Made by a program: the position numbers and the translations under genes. A stretch of DNA of 64,000 bases from Salipaludibacillus aurantiacus (lineage in GTDB: Bacteria > Bacillota > Bacilli > Bacillales > Salisediminibacteriaceae): the NCBI RefSeq assembly GCF_900111295.1, contig NZ_FOGT01000004.1:281970-345969 (forward strand). Direction: 5' to 3'. Below, piece after piece: positions 26,937 to 35,500 of this stretch; position 1 is the first letter of the stretch; every line of letters starts with the position of its first letter. Under the pieces are notes generated by a model, which did not search any database, was not told where the DNA came from, and saw only the letters and a list, made by a program, of their open reading frames with translations.

Positions 26937-27653
26937 ATGCAAAATAAATATTTACAAATATACCGGGAAATTGCAGATAATATCAGGGAGGGAGTTTATC
27001 CTGCCCAATCAAAATTGCCTTCCGAACATGATTTGATGAAAGACTATGATACGTCGCGCGAAACAATCCGCAAAGCGTTAAACCTTCTTTCCCAAAACGG
27101 GTTTATCCAAAAAGTTCAGGGGAAGGGATCGATTGTCCTTGATGCAAAAAAATTCGATTTTCCAATTTCAGGCCTTGTCAGTTTTAAAGAGCTTGCAGGG
27201 AGAATTGGCGAGAGGCACAGGACACATGTTGAGGAGCTTGAACTGATTACCCCCGACGAAACGATCAGCCGGACCCTTGGTATAAGTAAGGGCGGGAAGG
27301 TATGGAAAACTTACCGGGTAAGGGAAATAGACGGAGAGAGAATCATTCTCGACAAAGATTACTTTAACCAGACGTATGTAGAGAAGCTGACAAAAGAGAT
27401 TTGTGAGAATTCGATTTATGAATATATTGAAAACGAGCTCGGAATGACTATCAGTTTTGCTAAAAAAGAAATTGTGGTAGTCGAACCGACTGAAGAAGAC
27501 AGACGGCTCCTTCACTTGGAAGGGTTCACCAATATTGTAGTAGTGAAAAACTTTGTGTACTTTGATGATGCCAGTCTTTTTCAATATACTGAGTCCCGCC
27601 ACCGGCCGGATAAGTTTAAATTCGTTGACTTTGCCAGGCGGACCCATGGATAA
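26937..27653 (+). CDS. treR: Trehalose operon repressor TreR (GntR family)
   Basis: 238 residues from the ATG at 26937 (GGTGA just upstream), exactly the length of B. subtilis TreR; in-frame TTG/GTG/ATG codons further up have no ribosome binding site. N-terminal winged helix (about 5-70: SKLPSEHDLMKDYDTSRETIRKALNLL...GFIQKVQGKGS) and a UTRA effector domain (about 95-235) ending YTESRHRPDKFKFVDFARR. Represses treA via the operator at 25156-25169; the inducer in this family is trehalose-6-phosphate. Confidence 0.93.
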   Translation: MQNKYLQIYREIADNIREGVYPAQSKLPSEHDLMKDYDTSRETIRKALNLLSQNGFIQKVQGKGSIVLDAKKFDFPISGLVSFKELAGRIGERHRTHVEELELITPDETISRTLGISKGGKVWKTYRVREIDGERIILDKDYFNQTYVEKLTKEICENSIYEYIENELGMTISFAKKEIVVVEPTEEDRRLLHLEGFTNIVVVKNFVYFDDASLFQYTESRHRPDKFKFVDFARRTHG

Positions 27654-27656
27654 ATG

Positions 27657-27702
27657 TAAAAGCCGCTTCAGAGCAGTCATATGACTCTGTAAGCGGCTTT
27701 CG
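27657..27702. terminator. Bidirectional terminator between treR and the next gene
   Basis: AAAGCCGCTT-CAGAG-AGTCAT / ATGACT-CTG-AAGCGGCTTT long stem between convergent genes, with T-rich flanks on both strands. Confidence 0.8.
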
Positions 27703-27710
27703 TTGTCTCT

Positions 27711-28592
27711 TTATTTGGCAGGTACAACTTTGTTTTTTAAAATTTGCACAATGTCTTTTCTTAAAGACGGGTTGTTAATTGTTTTATTAAGCCAGTCTTT
27801 AGTAGAACTGTCTGTTTCTGCCTTTACACGTTTCAGCAGCCTGATAAGAGTGTGGCGGAAGACAGAAGAATAATACACATGATCTATTTTCTGGGCTTGT
27901 TCCAGCAGCTTTTCAATCTGATCAGGATCTTCAATGTCTGCATATGCAGCCGCTTTATAAAGAAACTGTTCAACTATGCGGGCACGGTCGTAGCTTAAGT
28001 AATAGTCTGCGACGTCCTCAGTTAACTGGGGATAATCCTGAATATTTTTAGCAAGCAGCGGAATAAATGAATCCATCCGGTGTTTAAGAAGGAACTTAAA
28101 AGCTTTTAATGCATTTGCCTGTTCTATGGCTTCCTTAAGAGTAGTAAGAATGAGTGAATCATCTGATTTGCCGTCCGCATTTTGAAGGGCGATAAGACGG
28201 GAAGGCCATAAGTGCTTAATGTCTTCAAGATGTTCATCAACCAGATGTTTTAAAATGTTTTCATTTTTCATCTTCGCTTCGTCTTCAGGTTTCAGTGCAT
28301 CCTTTAAATCGTCCTGTGTGACTTTATGCTGTTTTTTCCGTTCAGAAATTTTCTTGTACTCTTCCATAGCTTTAGCAGATTCAGCGGTGGTTTTGTTCGA
28401 GAGATAAAACGAATCAAGGAAGGTACCGTTGTGGTCCAGAACAGCAAAGATGACCGGCGCTTCACGGTCAAATAACAATGCGTGAATTTTCCGTTTTCCC
28501 CGGCTCTCCTCGTACTTTAAAACATAGTAGCGTTTTTCACCACCATCTAAATACACTTTCTTTCCTAAAAAACTTTGGGGTAATACTGGCAT
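27711..28592 (-). CDS. Hypothetical cytoplasmic protein
   Basis: 293 residues. The first ~75 residues form a beta-rich module (KKVYLDGGEKRYYVLKYE, KRKIHALLFDREAPVIFAVLD), then a charged coiled region (about 80-115) and a helical C-terminal half resembling a repeat of short helices. No signal peptide, no membrane segment, no family recognised. Own ribosome binding site; its 3' end meets the treR terminator. Confidence 0.65.
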   Translation of the reverse strand: MPVLPQSFLGKKVYLDGGEKRYYVLKYEESRGKRKIHALLFDREAPVIFAVLDHNGTFLDSFYLSNKTTAESAKAMEEYKKISERKKQHKVTQDDLKDALKPEDEAKMKNENILKHLVDEHLEDIKHLWPSRLIALQNADGKSDDSLILTTLKEAIEQANALKAFKFLLKHRMDSFIPLLAKNIQDYPQLTEDVADYYLSYDRARIVEQFLYKAAAYADIEDPDQIEKLLEQAQKIDHVYYSSVFRHTLIRLLKRVKAETDSSTKDWLNKTINNPSLRKDIVQILKNKVVPAK

Positions 28593-28679
28593 ATTACTTC
28601 ACCGTTCCTTTCTAAAAAAATCTAATTTGTCCATGTTCCGAAAAGAGGGATGAAGTCTTTTCCAGACTTAAAAAAAAAT

Positions 28680-28886
28680 CTAAGTGTCATGACGAATAAT
28701 GAGGTAAATAATAAGTCCAATGACGGGAAAGAATAATGTTCCTATTAACACGACAATACTGAATTCTTTGCTGTTTCCTTTTCTCAAAGAATCCCGGTAA
28801 GCCCAAATACTAGTAAAAATATTTAAGAGGAAGACTCCTAAACCAAATAAGAGAATAAGCATTAAAAAACCGCCGATTTCGACCAT
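28680..28886 (-). CDS. Small two-helix membrane protein (PLDc_N-like)
   Basis: 68 residues with two membrane helices (about 7-28 and 43-64) joined by a basic loop YRDSLRKGNSKE. The pattern W-x-YRD-x2-R-KG ... FPVIGLIIYLIIR is that of the PLDc_N family of small membrane proteins of unknown role. AAAGGAG ribosome binding site 9 bases before the ATG. Confidence 0.7.
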   Translation of the reverse strand: MVEIGGFLMLILLFGLGVFLLNIFTSIWAYRDSLRKGNSKEFSIVVLIGTLFFPVIGLIIYLIIRHDT

Positions 28887-28993
28887 CCGCCAAACTCCTT
28901 TAAATTAATCTCTCTCTTAATCATAACGGTCTTTCCTTTGTTTGTGTAGGTTAAAAGGAAATTTTTAAAATGGTATTTTAAGGCTTGTAACAT

Positions 28994-29030
28994 AAAAACC
29001 CTCATCAGGTAAAATGTGGATGAGGGTTCA
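28994..29030 (-). terminator. Rho-independent terminator of yfhD
   Basis: Minus-strand AACCCTCATC / GATGAGGGTT hairpin followed by TTTATG, just after the stop codon at 29036. Confidence 0.8.
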
Positions 29031-29035
29031 GCCAG

Positions 29036-29191
29036 TTAAATATTTTCTTTATCTACGCGCTGCGCTGCTGCTTCTGCCCTTGCGACAGCTTCACGGTCTT
29101 CAATATCAGCCATTTCTTTATTGTATTCAACGTCTTTATTTTCCTGCTTGATAGTCACTTGATTGTTTTTCTCATGACGGTTTCTCATCAT
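29036..29191 (-). CDS. yfhD: YfhD family small protein
   Basis: 51 residues. The core VEYNKEMADIEDREAVARAEAA fits the YfhD family signature (VEFSxELADxEDxEAxxRAxAAD). Function unknown; yfhD precedes yfhE and yfhF in B. subtilis, and yfhF lies 240 bases further on here, so synteny supports the call. AAAGGA before two consecutive ATG codons; either may start translation. Confidence 0.8.
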   Translation of the reverse strand: MMRNRHEKNNQVTIKQENKDVEYNKEMADIEDREAVARAEAAAQRVDKENI

Positions 29192-29235
29192 AACCAATCC
29201 TTTCCTTAGAAGTGTGGGAGATTTCCTGCTGTATT

Positions 29236-29364
29236 TTAAAGGTTGGTTTTTGCCTTTCTAAACTCCTTGTCTGCTGCTTTAAAAGGAGATTGACATGACA
29301 TTTGAAGAGCTTTCGGCATACTGCGCTGGCTTTCTTCTTTATCTCTGTTGTTTTTATAACCCAT
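29236..29364 (-). CDS. Very small hypothetical protein at the yfhE position
   Basis: 42 residues (MGYKNNRDKEESQRSMPKAL ... FKAADKEFRKAKTNL), with AAAAGGAGG 9 bases before its ATG. It lies between yfhD and yfhF, where B. subtilis has the tiny gene yfhE, and shares a basic/acidic tail with EF-(K/R)-KA text, but the match to YfhE is too weak to name it. It has one Cys. Role unknown. Confidence 0.55.
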   Translation of the reverse strand: MGYKNNRDKEESQRSMPKALQMSCQSPFKAADKEFRKAKTNL

Positions 29365-29431
29365 ACAGCCTTCCTCCTTTTATATCGTTTAAAATATTTT
29401 TCCCGGAGAGGAGAAGGCTATGCGTATAAGT

Positions 29432-30337
29432 TTATTTTTTCAAAAGGTCATTCAGCGCCTCTTTGAGGTGAGGATATGTGAAAGTATAGCCGTTCTCCTG
29501 AAGCTTCTTAGGGAGAACTCTTTGGCCTTCCAAAACAAGCATGCTCATCTCTCCAAGTACAATGTGCAGCACCGTACTTGGAACAGGTGCCCAGAACGGC
29601 CTGTTTAAAACATCTGCTAATGATTTTCCGAAGTTTTTCATTTTTTCGGGGTTAGGAGCTGTAAAGTTAACAGGTCCTTTAATCTCTTTATTAGTTATAC
29701 AATAAGCTAAAGCTTTAGCCACATCTTCTATATGAATCCATGACATCCACTGTTCTCCGGTACCGAGCTTTCCGCCTGCTCCCATTTTAAAAGGGGGAAG
29801 CATTTTTTTCAGTGCGCCTTCTTCCGCCGAAAGGACAATACCGAAACGCGTGAAGACGACTCTGACATCGGAAGGGGCTTTTAAGGCTTCTTCTTCCCAT
29901 TGCTTTACCACGTCTGCCAGGAATCCGTCACCTGCCTCCCGGTCCTGCTCAGTGTAGGTTTTTGAATAAGAGGAGTCATAAAAGCCTACAGCAGAGCCGT
30001 TAATTAATACAGACGGTTTTTGCTCCAGATTTTCCATAATTCGAACGGTCTCTCTTGTAGCGTCGATACGGCTTTCCAGAATTTCTTTTTTCTTATCAGA
30101 CGTCCACCTTCCGCTGTTGAGGTTTTCGCCTGCAAGGTTTATCATAGCGTCAACGCCTTCTAATTCTTTTTCCGGAAAGGCGTCTTCCTTAAGCCATTCA
30201 ACGTAGGAAATGCCGTTACTTTCTTTTTTGTTTGATTTATTCCTTGTTAATATCACGACCTGGTGGCCTTCAGAAAGAAGCTCTTTTGTAACTGCCTGGC
30301 CAATTAATCCGGAGCCGCCGGCTATAGATACTTTCAT
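29432..30337 (-). CDS. yfhF: YfhF, TIGR01777 family NAD(P)-dependent epimerase/oxidoreductase
   Basis: 301 residues, extended short-chain dehydrogenase fold. NAD(P) motif AGGSGLIG at 6-13, R in ILTRNKSN suggesting NADP preference, NLAGENL, the SAVGFYDSS block, and the C-terminal DUF1731 part (NRPFWAPVPSTVLHIVLGEMSMLVLEGQRV). The same length and order relative to recX as in B. subtilis. Substrate unknown; homologues are sometimes called cell-division inhibitor SulA-like by misannotation. Divergent from recX. Confidence 0.92.
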   Translation of the reverse strand: MKVSIAGGSGLIGQAVTKELLSEGHQVVILTRNKSNKKESNGISYVEWLKEDAFPEKELEGVDAMINLAGENLNSGRWTSDKKKEILESRIDATRETVRIMENLEQKPSVLINGSAVGFYDSSYSKTYTEQDREAGDGFLADVVKQWEEEALKAPSDVRVVFTRFGIVLSAEEGALKKMLPPFKMGAGGKLGTGEQWMSWIHIEDVAKALAYCITNKEIKGPVNFTAPNPEKMKNFGKSLADVLNRPFWAPVPSTVLHIVLGEMSMLVLEGQRVLPKKLQENGYTFTYPHLKEALNDLLKK

Positions 30338-30422
30338 TTATACCGCCTCCTGTTTTAAATGTACTATATATTATTTCCTTGTATCGATTAAAATCAAACT
30401 TTTTTGGAAAGAGGAGAAGGAT

Positions 30423-31235
30423 ATGCCCATTATAAGTAAAATAACTGCTGCTAAAAAGAAAAAAGGCAGGTTTCACATTTATTTAAAAAGAGAAGAGGGA
30501 GAGGAATACGCTTTTTCTGTATCAGAAGATTTGCTCGTGAATGAACATTTATTAAAAGGAAAAGAATTGTCAGAGGAAGATATTGAACGGCTTAAGGAAA
30601 AAGATGATGTAGACAAAGCGATGCAGAAAGCGTTAAATTATCTCTCTTACAGAATGCGTTCAGAAGGTGAAATCACTCGTTATTTAAGGGATCAGGAACT
30701 GACTGAGGAAGATATAGCCAACATTATCGACAGGCTTCGTGAACTTCAGTTTATTGATGATATTCGTTTTGCTGAGGCTTTTGTCAGGACGAAGAGGGAT
30801 ACAGCCAAAAAAGGTCCCTTACTTATTGAGCAGGAACTTTACCAGAAAGGTGTGTCCCAGCATCATATTGATAGAGCAATGAAGGAATACCCTGAAGAAA
30901 CCCAGCTTGATCATGCCATTAAAATGGTTGAAAAAAAACAAAGTTCTTATAAAAAAGAAGGAGCGAAAAAGAAACAGCAAAAACTGATGCAATTTGTCAT
31001 ACAGCGCGGCTATCCACAATCTGTGGCAAGTAAAGCAGTAGCAGAAGCTGAGCTTGAAACAGACCCGGAGGCAGAATGGGAAGGGCTTGTAAAACATGCT
31101 GAGAAAGCCTGGAGAAAACATGTGAAAAAAGACGCCTGGGAAAGAGACCAGAAAGTTAAGCAGTATTTGTTTACACGAGGGTTTACTGCAGAGCTGATTG
31201 ACCGCTGGTTTGAATTAAAGAAAGAAGAAGGATAA
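30423..31235 (+). CDS. recX: Recombination regulator RecX
   Basis: 270 residues, matching the long RecX of bacilli (264 in B. subtilis). Contains the tandem three-helix modules: ALNYLSYRMRSEGEITRYL, IDRLRELQFIDDIRFAEAFVRTK, KGPLLIEQELYQKGVSQHHIDRAM, then two further modules to the end. It modulates RecA filament activity. The frame extends up to 30210 but that part overlaps yfhF's promoter; GAGAAGG before the ATG at 30423 marks the start. No LexA box seen in front. Confidence 0.92.
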   Translation: MPIISKITAAKKKKGRFHIYLKREEGEEYAFSVSEDLLVNEHLLKGKELSEEDIERLKEKDDVDKAMQKALNYLSYRMRSEGEITRYLRDQELTEEDIANIIDRLRELQFIDDIRFAEAFVRTKRDTAKKGPLLIEQELYQKGVSQHHIDRAMKEYPEETQLDHAIKMVEKKQSSYKKEGAKKKQQKLMQFVIQRGYPQSVASKAVAEAELETDPEAEWEGLVKHAEKAWRKHVKKDAWERDQKVKQYLFTRGFTAELIDRWFELKKEEG

Positions 31236-31388
31236 TAATAGGAGCAAACAAGGAAAATGGTTTTGAAAGGGCTTTAAAAACGGATACAAAATTGTTATAT
31301 TTATTCCTTTATAACAGTGGTCACAGTGATAAGATAACGGTGTAAGATATGTTAAATTCAGTGTGTTGTTAGGAGAAGGATAATTATT

Positions 31389-33056
31389 ATGAGTACATTC
31401 GTTGCATTAACACCAATTATCGCAGTTATGCTTTTTCTCGTGGTATTAAAAATGACAGCTGTAAAAGCTATGACGATCAGCCTGCTGGCGACGGCTCTAT
31501 TAGCTGTTGTTTACTGGCAGGTACCGCTTATCATTATTGCGGCATCAACGATTGAAGGTATTATTATAGGTCTTTCTATTTTGTATATCGTTTTTGGCGC
31601 CATTCTTTTACTTAATACTCTAAAGCTTTCCGGCGCGATTGATACGATTCGGACAAGCTTTATGGGAGTCTCTGCAGACCGCAGGGTACAGGTGATCATT
31701 ATCGCATGGCTTTTTGGAGCGTTTATTGAAGGGGCGGCAGGCTTTGGTACTCCGGCTGCTATTGCGGCTCCACTTCTGGTCGCTCTGGGGTTCCCTGCAC
31801 TTGCAGCCGTATCCCTTGCACTTATCGCAGACAGTTCTCCCGTATCCTTCGGGGCTGTTGGGACACCTACTATAGTAGGTGTCGATCAGGGGCTGCGTGA
31901 AGGGACAGCTGTAAGTTCTATTGCCCAGCCTTATGTGGATGCGAGCGGCGGTATGAGAGATTTTCTTCAGGACATTGCCTCTCAGATAATGCAAATTGAT
32001 ATATTTGTCGGTTCACTAATGCCGCTCATTATTGTTGCTATATTGACTCGCTTCTTTGGTGCTAACCGTTCCTGGAAGGAAGGTCTCGCCATCTGGAAAT
32101 TCGCTTTATTTGCAGGGTTCAGTTTTACCGTGCCGGCTCTAATTGTAGCGACTTACCTTGGACCTGAGTTTCCGTCAATCTTCGGTGGTTTAATTGGACT
32201 TGCTATCGTCGTTCCTGCTGCCAAGAGAGGTTTTCTTATTCCGAAAGAAACATGGCAGTTCCCGGAAGAAAAAGACTGGCTTGATTCCTGGATTGGCAGT
32301 ATCACTGCCAAAGCTGATGAGGCACAGAGCAAAGCCAAACTTTCTCTTGTACGAGCGTGGGTACCGTATCTGCTAGTAGGTTTAATTCTTGTGCTGACGC
32401 GGCTGGAAGCTCTGCCTTTCAGAGAAATTCTTCAGAATATATCAGTTGGGTGGACAGACATACTCGGAACAGGCATCAGCGAAGAATTAGAACCTTTCTA
32501 TATTCCAGGCTTTGTGTTCATCCTTGTCGTGATTATCACCGCTTTTGTTCATAAAATGAATGTGAAACAGATGAAGCTGTCTTTTGGAAGGTCGGGTAAA
32601 GCTGTAGTTGGTACCGCCATTACGTTATTCACTGCTGTTCCAATGGTAAGAATTTTTATTAATTCAGGTGAAAATGGCAGCGGACTCGAAAGCATGCCGG
32701 TAGAACTCGCCAATACAGCGTCTCAGTTAATGGGTAGCGGCTGGCCGATAATGGCTCCGATAATTGGAGCGTTAGGATCATTTATTTCCGGCAGTGCTAC
32801 CTTCAGTAATATGATGTTCAGTTTATTCCAGACGAGTGTCGCAGATCAGATCGGAGCAGATCCAACTTTAATTCTATCTCTGCAGGTTATGGGGTCAAAT
32901 GCTGGTAACATGATTTGTGTCCTGAATGTTGTAGCAGCCGCCGCTGTCGTAGGGCTCGTTGGAAAGGAAGGAACGATCATCAGAATGACTATTCTTCCAA
33001 TGCTTTATTATTCGCTGTTCGCAGGGCTTATCGGCCTGCTGCTAAGTATCATATAA
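31389..33056 (+). CDS. L-lactate permease family transporter
   Basis: 555 residues with 12-14 membrane spans, LctP/LldP/LutP family. Hallmarks: [41 protein letters not shown], and the C-terminal [19 protein letters not shown] and [21 protein letters not shown]. Imports L-lactate (also glycolate-like acids) with H+ or Na+. Neither lutABC nor ldh is adjacent, so the LutP versus LctP name is left open. It breaks the recX-yfhH synteny seen in B. subtilis. Ribosome binding site AGGAGAAGG. Confidence 0.92.
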   Translation: MSTFVALTPIIAVMLFLVVLKMTAVKAMTISLLATALLAVVYWQVPLIIIAASTIEGIIIGLSILYIVFGAILLLNTLKLSGAIDTIRTSFMGVSADRRVQVIIIAWLFGAFIEGAAGFGTPAAIAAPLLVALGFPALAAVSLALIADSSPVSFGAVGTPTIVGVDQGLREGTAVSSIAQPYVDASGGMRDFLQDIASQIMQIDIFVGSLMPLIIVAILTRFFGANRSWKEGLAIWKFALFAGFSFTVPALIVATYLGPEFPSIFGGLIGLAIVVPAAKRGFLIPKETWQFPEEKDWLDSWIGSITAKADEAQSKAKLSLVRAWVPYLLVGLILVLTRLEALPFREILQNISVGWTDILGTGISEELEPFYIPGFVFILVVIITAFVHKMNVKQMKLSFGRSGKAVVGTAITLFTAVPMVRIFINSGENGSGLESMPVELANTASQLMGSGWPIMAPIIGALGSFISGSATFSNMMFSLFQTSVADQIGADPTLILSLQVMGSNAGNMICVLNVVAAAAVVGLVGKEGTIIRMTILPMLYYSLFAGLIGLLLSII

Positions 33057-33069
33057 CGATTACAAACAC

Positions 33070-33110
33070 GGGGTCATACTTCTAATAAATGGGAGTATGA
33101 CTCTTTTTCC
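33070..33110 (+). terminator. Rho-independent terminator
   Basis: GGGTCATACT ... AGTATGAC-TC hairpin followed by TTTTTCC after the lactate permease gene; a GGGGTCTGACCCC palindrome follows at 33118-33131. Confidence 0.75.
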
Positions 33111-33232
33111 ATTAAATGGGGGGTCTGACCCCTCATTTACTGGAAATTGTATCTCGGCCTCTTTTCTTTGAAATTGCTGGTAAAGACTTTATAATGTAAC
33201 TAACAATGATGTGATATGAAGGAGTATGATTT

Positions 33233-33550
33233 ATGGGGGAGAGATACAGCCAAATGTCACCTGCTGAGCTTCAGCAGGAAGTGGCCGAGTTGAAAGTTAA
33301 AGCCCAGAAGGCAGAACAGATGGGTATGATAAATGAATTTGCGGTTCATGAACGAAAAATGCTTATGGCTCAGGCTTATTTAATGGATCCGGCTGACTTC
33401 AGGCCAGGAGAAAGATATGAATTAAAAGAAAGTGTTAATGAATTTTTTGATATCGATTATTTAAACGGTATTTTCGCCTGGGGGCACAGAAACGGAAGCA
33501 GTAAGCAGGAGGCTGTGCCTATATCAGTTTTAGGAACTCGCATAAAATAA
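33233..33550 (+). CDS. yfhH: YfhH family protein (DUF1811)
   Basis: 105 residues, one longer than B. subtilis YfhH. Helical N-terminal half (RYSQMSPAELQQEVAELKVKAQKAEQMGM) and a small beta C-terminal part (FDIDYLNGIFAWGHRNG, EAVPISVLG) as in the YfhH structure family. Function unknown. AAGGAG ribosome binding site; position matches synteny. Confidence 0.9.
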   Translation: MGERYSQMSPAELQQEVAELKVKAQKAEQMGMINEFAVHERKMLMAQAYLMDPADFRPGERYELKESVNEFFDIDYLNGIFAWGHRNGSSKQEAVPISVLGTRIK

Positions 33551-33578
33551 TGTGAGCCATCTTTTAAAACAGATAATA

Positions 33579-33612
33579 AAGGAGATGAGCATTAACTGCT
33601 CATCTCCTAAGC
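33579..33612 (-). terminator. Rho-independent terminator between yfhH and the ypzG-like gene
   Basis: AGGAGATGAGCA / TGCTCATCTCCT 12-bp stem; the T-rich side (TTTATTATC) is on the minus strand, so it mainly ends the small spore-type genes. Confidence 0.75.
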
Positions 33613-33619
33613 AAAGAAG

Positions 33620-33781
33620 TTACGTTCTTTTGCGCATTTCAACTTCCAGTATTTGATTGTGCAGACTCTGTTCGGTCTCACCGTTTACCTGGTGAAAAGC
33701 CTTTTTAGGGTTTGCACGGGGTGACTGAAATGGATCACGATAAAAAGGTTTCTTATCTTTGTTGCCCTGATTATTGGCCAT
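33620..33781 (-). CDS. YpzG-like small protein
   Basis: 53 residues. DPFQSPRANPKKAFHQVNGETEQSL resembles the YpzG family (…PKHA…QVNGETQ…), small, probably spore-associated proteins of bacilli. AAGGAGG lies 9 bases before the ATG. It follows sspK by 27 bases on the same strand, so both are probably transcribed together late in sporulation. Confidence 0.65.
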   Translation of the reverse strand: MANNQGNKDKKPFYRDPFQSPRANPKKAFHQVNGETEQSLHNQILEVEMRKRT

Positions 33782-33807
33782 TTAATAAAGCCTCCTTAAA
33801 TGGTTAT

Positions 33808-33969
33808 CTAATGAAGGGTGTCATCCCGGTGTTCTCCGCCTGCTCTCATCCGTTCCTGAGGATGGTCTTTAATAGAACCGTCAGGACGTTTTGAGGCAAA
33901 GCGGGCCATTTCCCTTTTATCTTTGCTTAAAGAAATACGGTGCGGTAAACTCCGGTTATTGTTGCGCAA
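33808..33969 (-). CDS. sspK: Small acid-soluble spore protein K
   Basis: 53 residues from the TTG at 33969: the AAGGAGG ribosome binding site is only 2 bases from the in-frame ATG at 33975 but 8 from this TTG, and the TTG gives the MRN... start known for SspK. The core ARFASKRPDGSIKDHPQERM is the SspK signature (KRADGSINSHPQERMRASG in B. subtilis). A minor SASP made in the forespore. Conserved place between yfhH and yfhJ. Confidence 0.88.
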   Translation of the reverse strand: MRNNNRSLPHRISLSKDKREMARFASKRPDGSIKDHPQERMRAGGEHRDDTLH

Positions 33970-34061
33970 AATCATAACCTCCTTATGATGGGGATATTAA
34001 TACTGTTTCCTGTTTGACAGTGGTTTCATGCTTAGAAAATTATTGAAAGGAGGCCATCGCC

Positions 34062-34328
34062 ATGCAGGATTACTACGAAAGGTTAACTGCACGTCTTCTT
34101 GAACAGAACGACCAATTGTCTTATTCAGAAGCCAGAACATGGGTGGAATTATTATGGGAAGATTTCGAAGCGACTTATGCGAAGGCAGGACAGAAATACA
34201 AAGGAAAAGAAGTGACGGAAAAAGTAATCATTCAATGGATTGATAACTATGGGTCACGTCTTCATGAAATATTACTTGAAAAGCCTAAATACCGCGAATG
34301 GTTTGATAAAAAGAAATTTTACCATTAA
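34062..34328 (+). CDS. yfhJ: YfhJ family protein
   Basis: 88 residues, same length as B. subtilis YfhJ. Signature EARTWVELLWEDFEATYAKAG and IIQWIDNYGSRLHEI. Helical (WVELLWEDFE). Unknown role. Ribosome binding site AAAGGAGG; divergent from sspK. Confidence 0.88.
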   Translation: MQDYYERLTARLLEQNDQLSYSEARTWVELLWEDFEATYAKAGQKYKGKEVTEKVIIQWIDNYGSRLHEILLEKPKYREWFDKKKFYH

Positions 34329-34330
34329 TA

Positions 34331-34374
34331 AAAAAGGTGCCAGTAAAATCATAATTTTACTGGCACCTTTTTAG
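34331..34374. terminator. Bidirectional terminator
   Basis: AAAAAGGTGCCAGTAAAAT / ATTTTACTGGCACCTTTTT, a long perfect stem with A and T runs on both sides between convergent yfhJ and yfhP. Confidence 0.9.
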
Positions 34375-34387
34375 CTTTGTCTATTTT

Positions 34388-35374
34388 TTAGCTTTCGGTT
34401 GCAGCCACTTGCAGCTTTCTTTTGAGCGTATCTGTATTATATATCCACCCGGTATATGAGCTCAGCAGATTTAAGTCCTCATCAAGACGCACAATAGCTA
34501 CGAAAGGATAATACCCTTTACTACGGTAGCGCAAATCTACAAATTTGACAGAATAACCATGCTCCTCAATTGATACGGCCCAGCGGTAAGCCGGGGAGAA
34601 AGAAAGGAAAGACGAAAGGTTTTTATCCTTTCTTGCCGCATTGATTACAGGATCATCAGGAATCGGCTCGAACGGATATGTTTCAAAATAGTTAATTTTA
34701 CCTTTTCTGCTTTGAGCGACATACATTTTTGAATTGGTCCTCACAACCACGTGCCATAGATTCCATTTGAACGTAGGCGATGTAAAAATATGAGTCGCAT
34801 CCGGATGATATCCTCTTACCTTTAAATACACCTGCCGCTGCGCGTGTATTCTCCATACATAATAGCCGGCAATAATCAGGTACATTACAAGAAATGTCCA
34901 GCCAGGATCTGTACCGAACCTCCACAGGGTAATAGCAGCGATATGTGCGATAAATATAAACGGGTCGAAAATATTTATCACACCTAAAGCCAGCCATTTC
35001 GGATAAAACGGTGAAAATGCTTTTGTGCCGTAAGCATTGAATATATCAACAAAAACATGTATGAAAACAGCGAAAAAGACCCATGCCCATAAATGCATTA
35101 AATTCAGGCCCGGCATCAGCCAATATAAAAACAGGGTGATGAGGGTGGGCCATATAAACCAAAATGGAATAGAGTGAGTCACTCCGCGGTGATGACGTAT
35201 ATATGAAGCGTTATTACGCAATTTCAGGACTGTATCAAAATCAGGAGCCTGGGAGCCGATCAGAATTCCAACCATGGCCGCCTGCGTCATTTGAGGGCTT
35301 CCTGAGACAACCGGATCCAAGGTGGCTAATCCGCCTATAGCAATCCCCATGACTACATGGGTTCCTGTGTCCAT
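34388..35374 (-). CDS. yfhP: YfhP, membrane-bound metal-dependent hydrolase family
   Basis: 328 residues (327 in B. subtilis). N-terminal YdjM/DUF457 membrane domain with conserved metal-type residues: MDTGTHVVMG, SQAPDFDTVLK, RHHRGVTHS, HVFVDIFNAYGTKAFSPF; about four to five membrane spans to residue ~175. A soluble C-terminal domain (about 180-328) follows. B. subtilis YfhP has been described as a regulator affecting the neighbouring gene; the enzymatic role is unproven. Divergent from mutY. Confidence 0.9.
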   Translation of the reverse strand: MDTGTHVVMGIAIGGLATLDPVVSGSPQMTQAAMVGILIGSQAPDFDTVLKLRNNASYIRHHRGVTHSIPFWFIWPTLITLFLYWLMPGLNLMHLWAWVFFAVFIHVFVDIFNAYGTKAFSPFYPKWLALGVINIFDPFIFIAHIAAITLWRFGTDPGWTFLVMYLIIAGYYVWRIHAQRQVYLKVRGYHPDATHIFTSPTFKWNLWHVVVRTNSKMYVAQSRKGKINYFETYPFEPIPDDPVINAARKDKNLSSFLSFSPAYRWAVSIEEHGYSVKFVDLRYRSKGYYPFVAIVRLDEDLNLLSSYTGWIYNTDTLKRKLQVAATES

Positions 35375-35500
35375 GAGTTGTTCCTCCCTGTATATAAGAT
35401 GTAAAGTTCAATGCTTTATAGTATCATTTGTAAGAGATCATATCAAAACTTATATATTTATTGATACCCCATTTTTATATGTTTAAAAGGAGAATGTTTT

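Noticed and set aside
30210..30422. N-terminal extension of recX
   Set aside because: Overlaps yfhF and the shared promoter region; the ribosome binding site and RecX length support the ATG at 30423.
31255..31275. cre-like sequence TGAAAGGGCTTTAA before the lactate permease gene
   Set aside because: The central CG of the CcpA site is missing.
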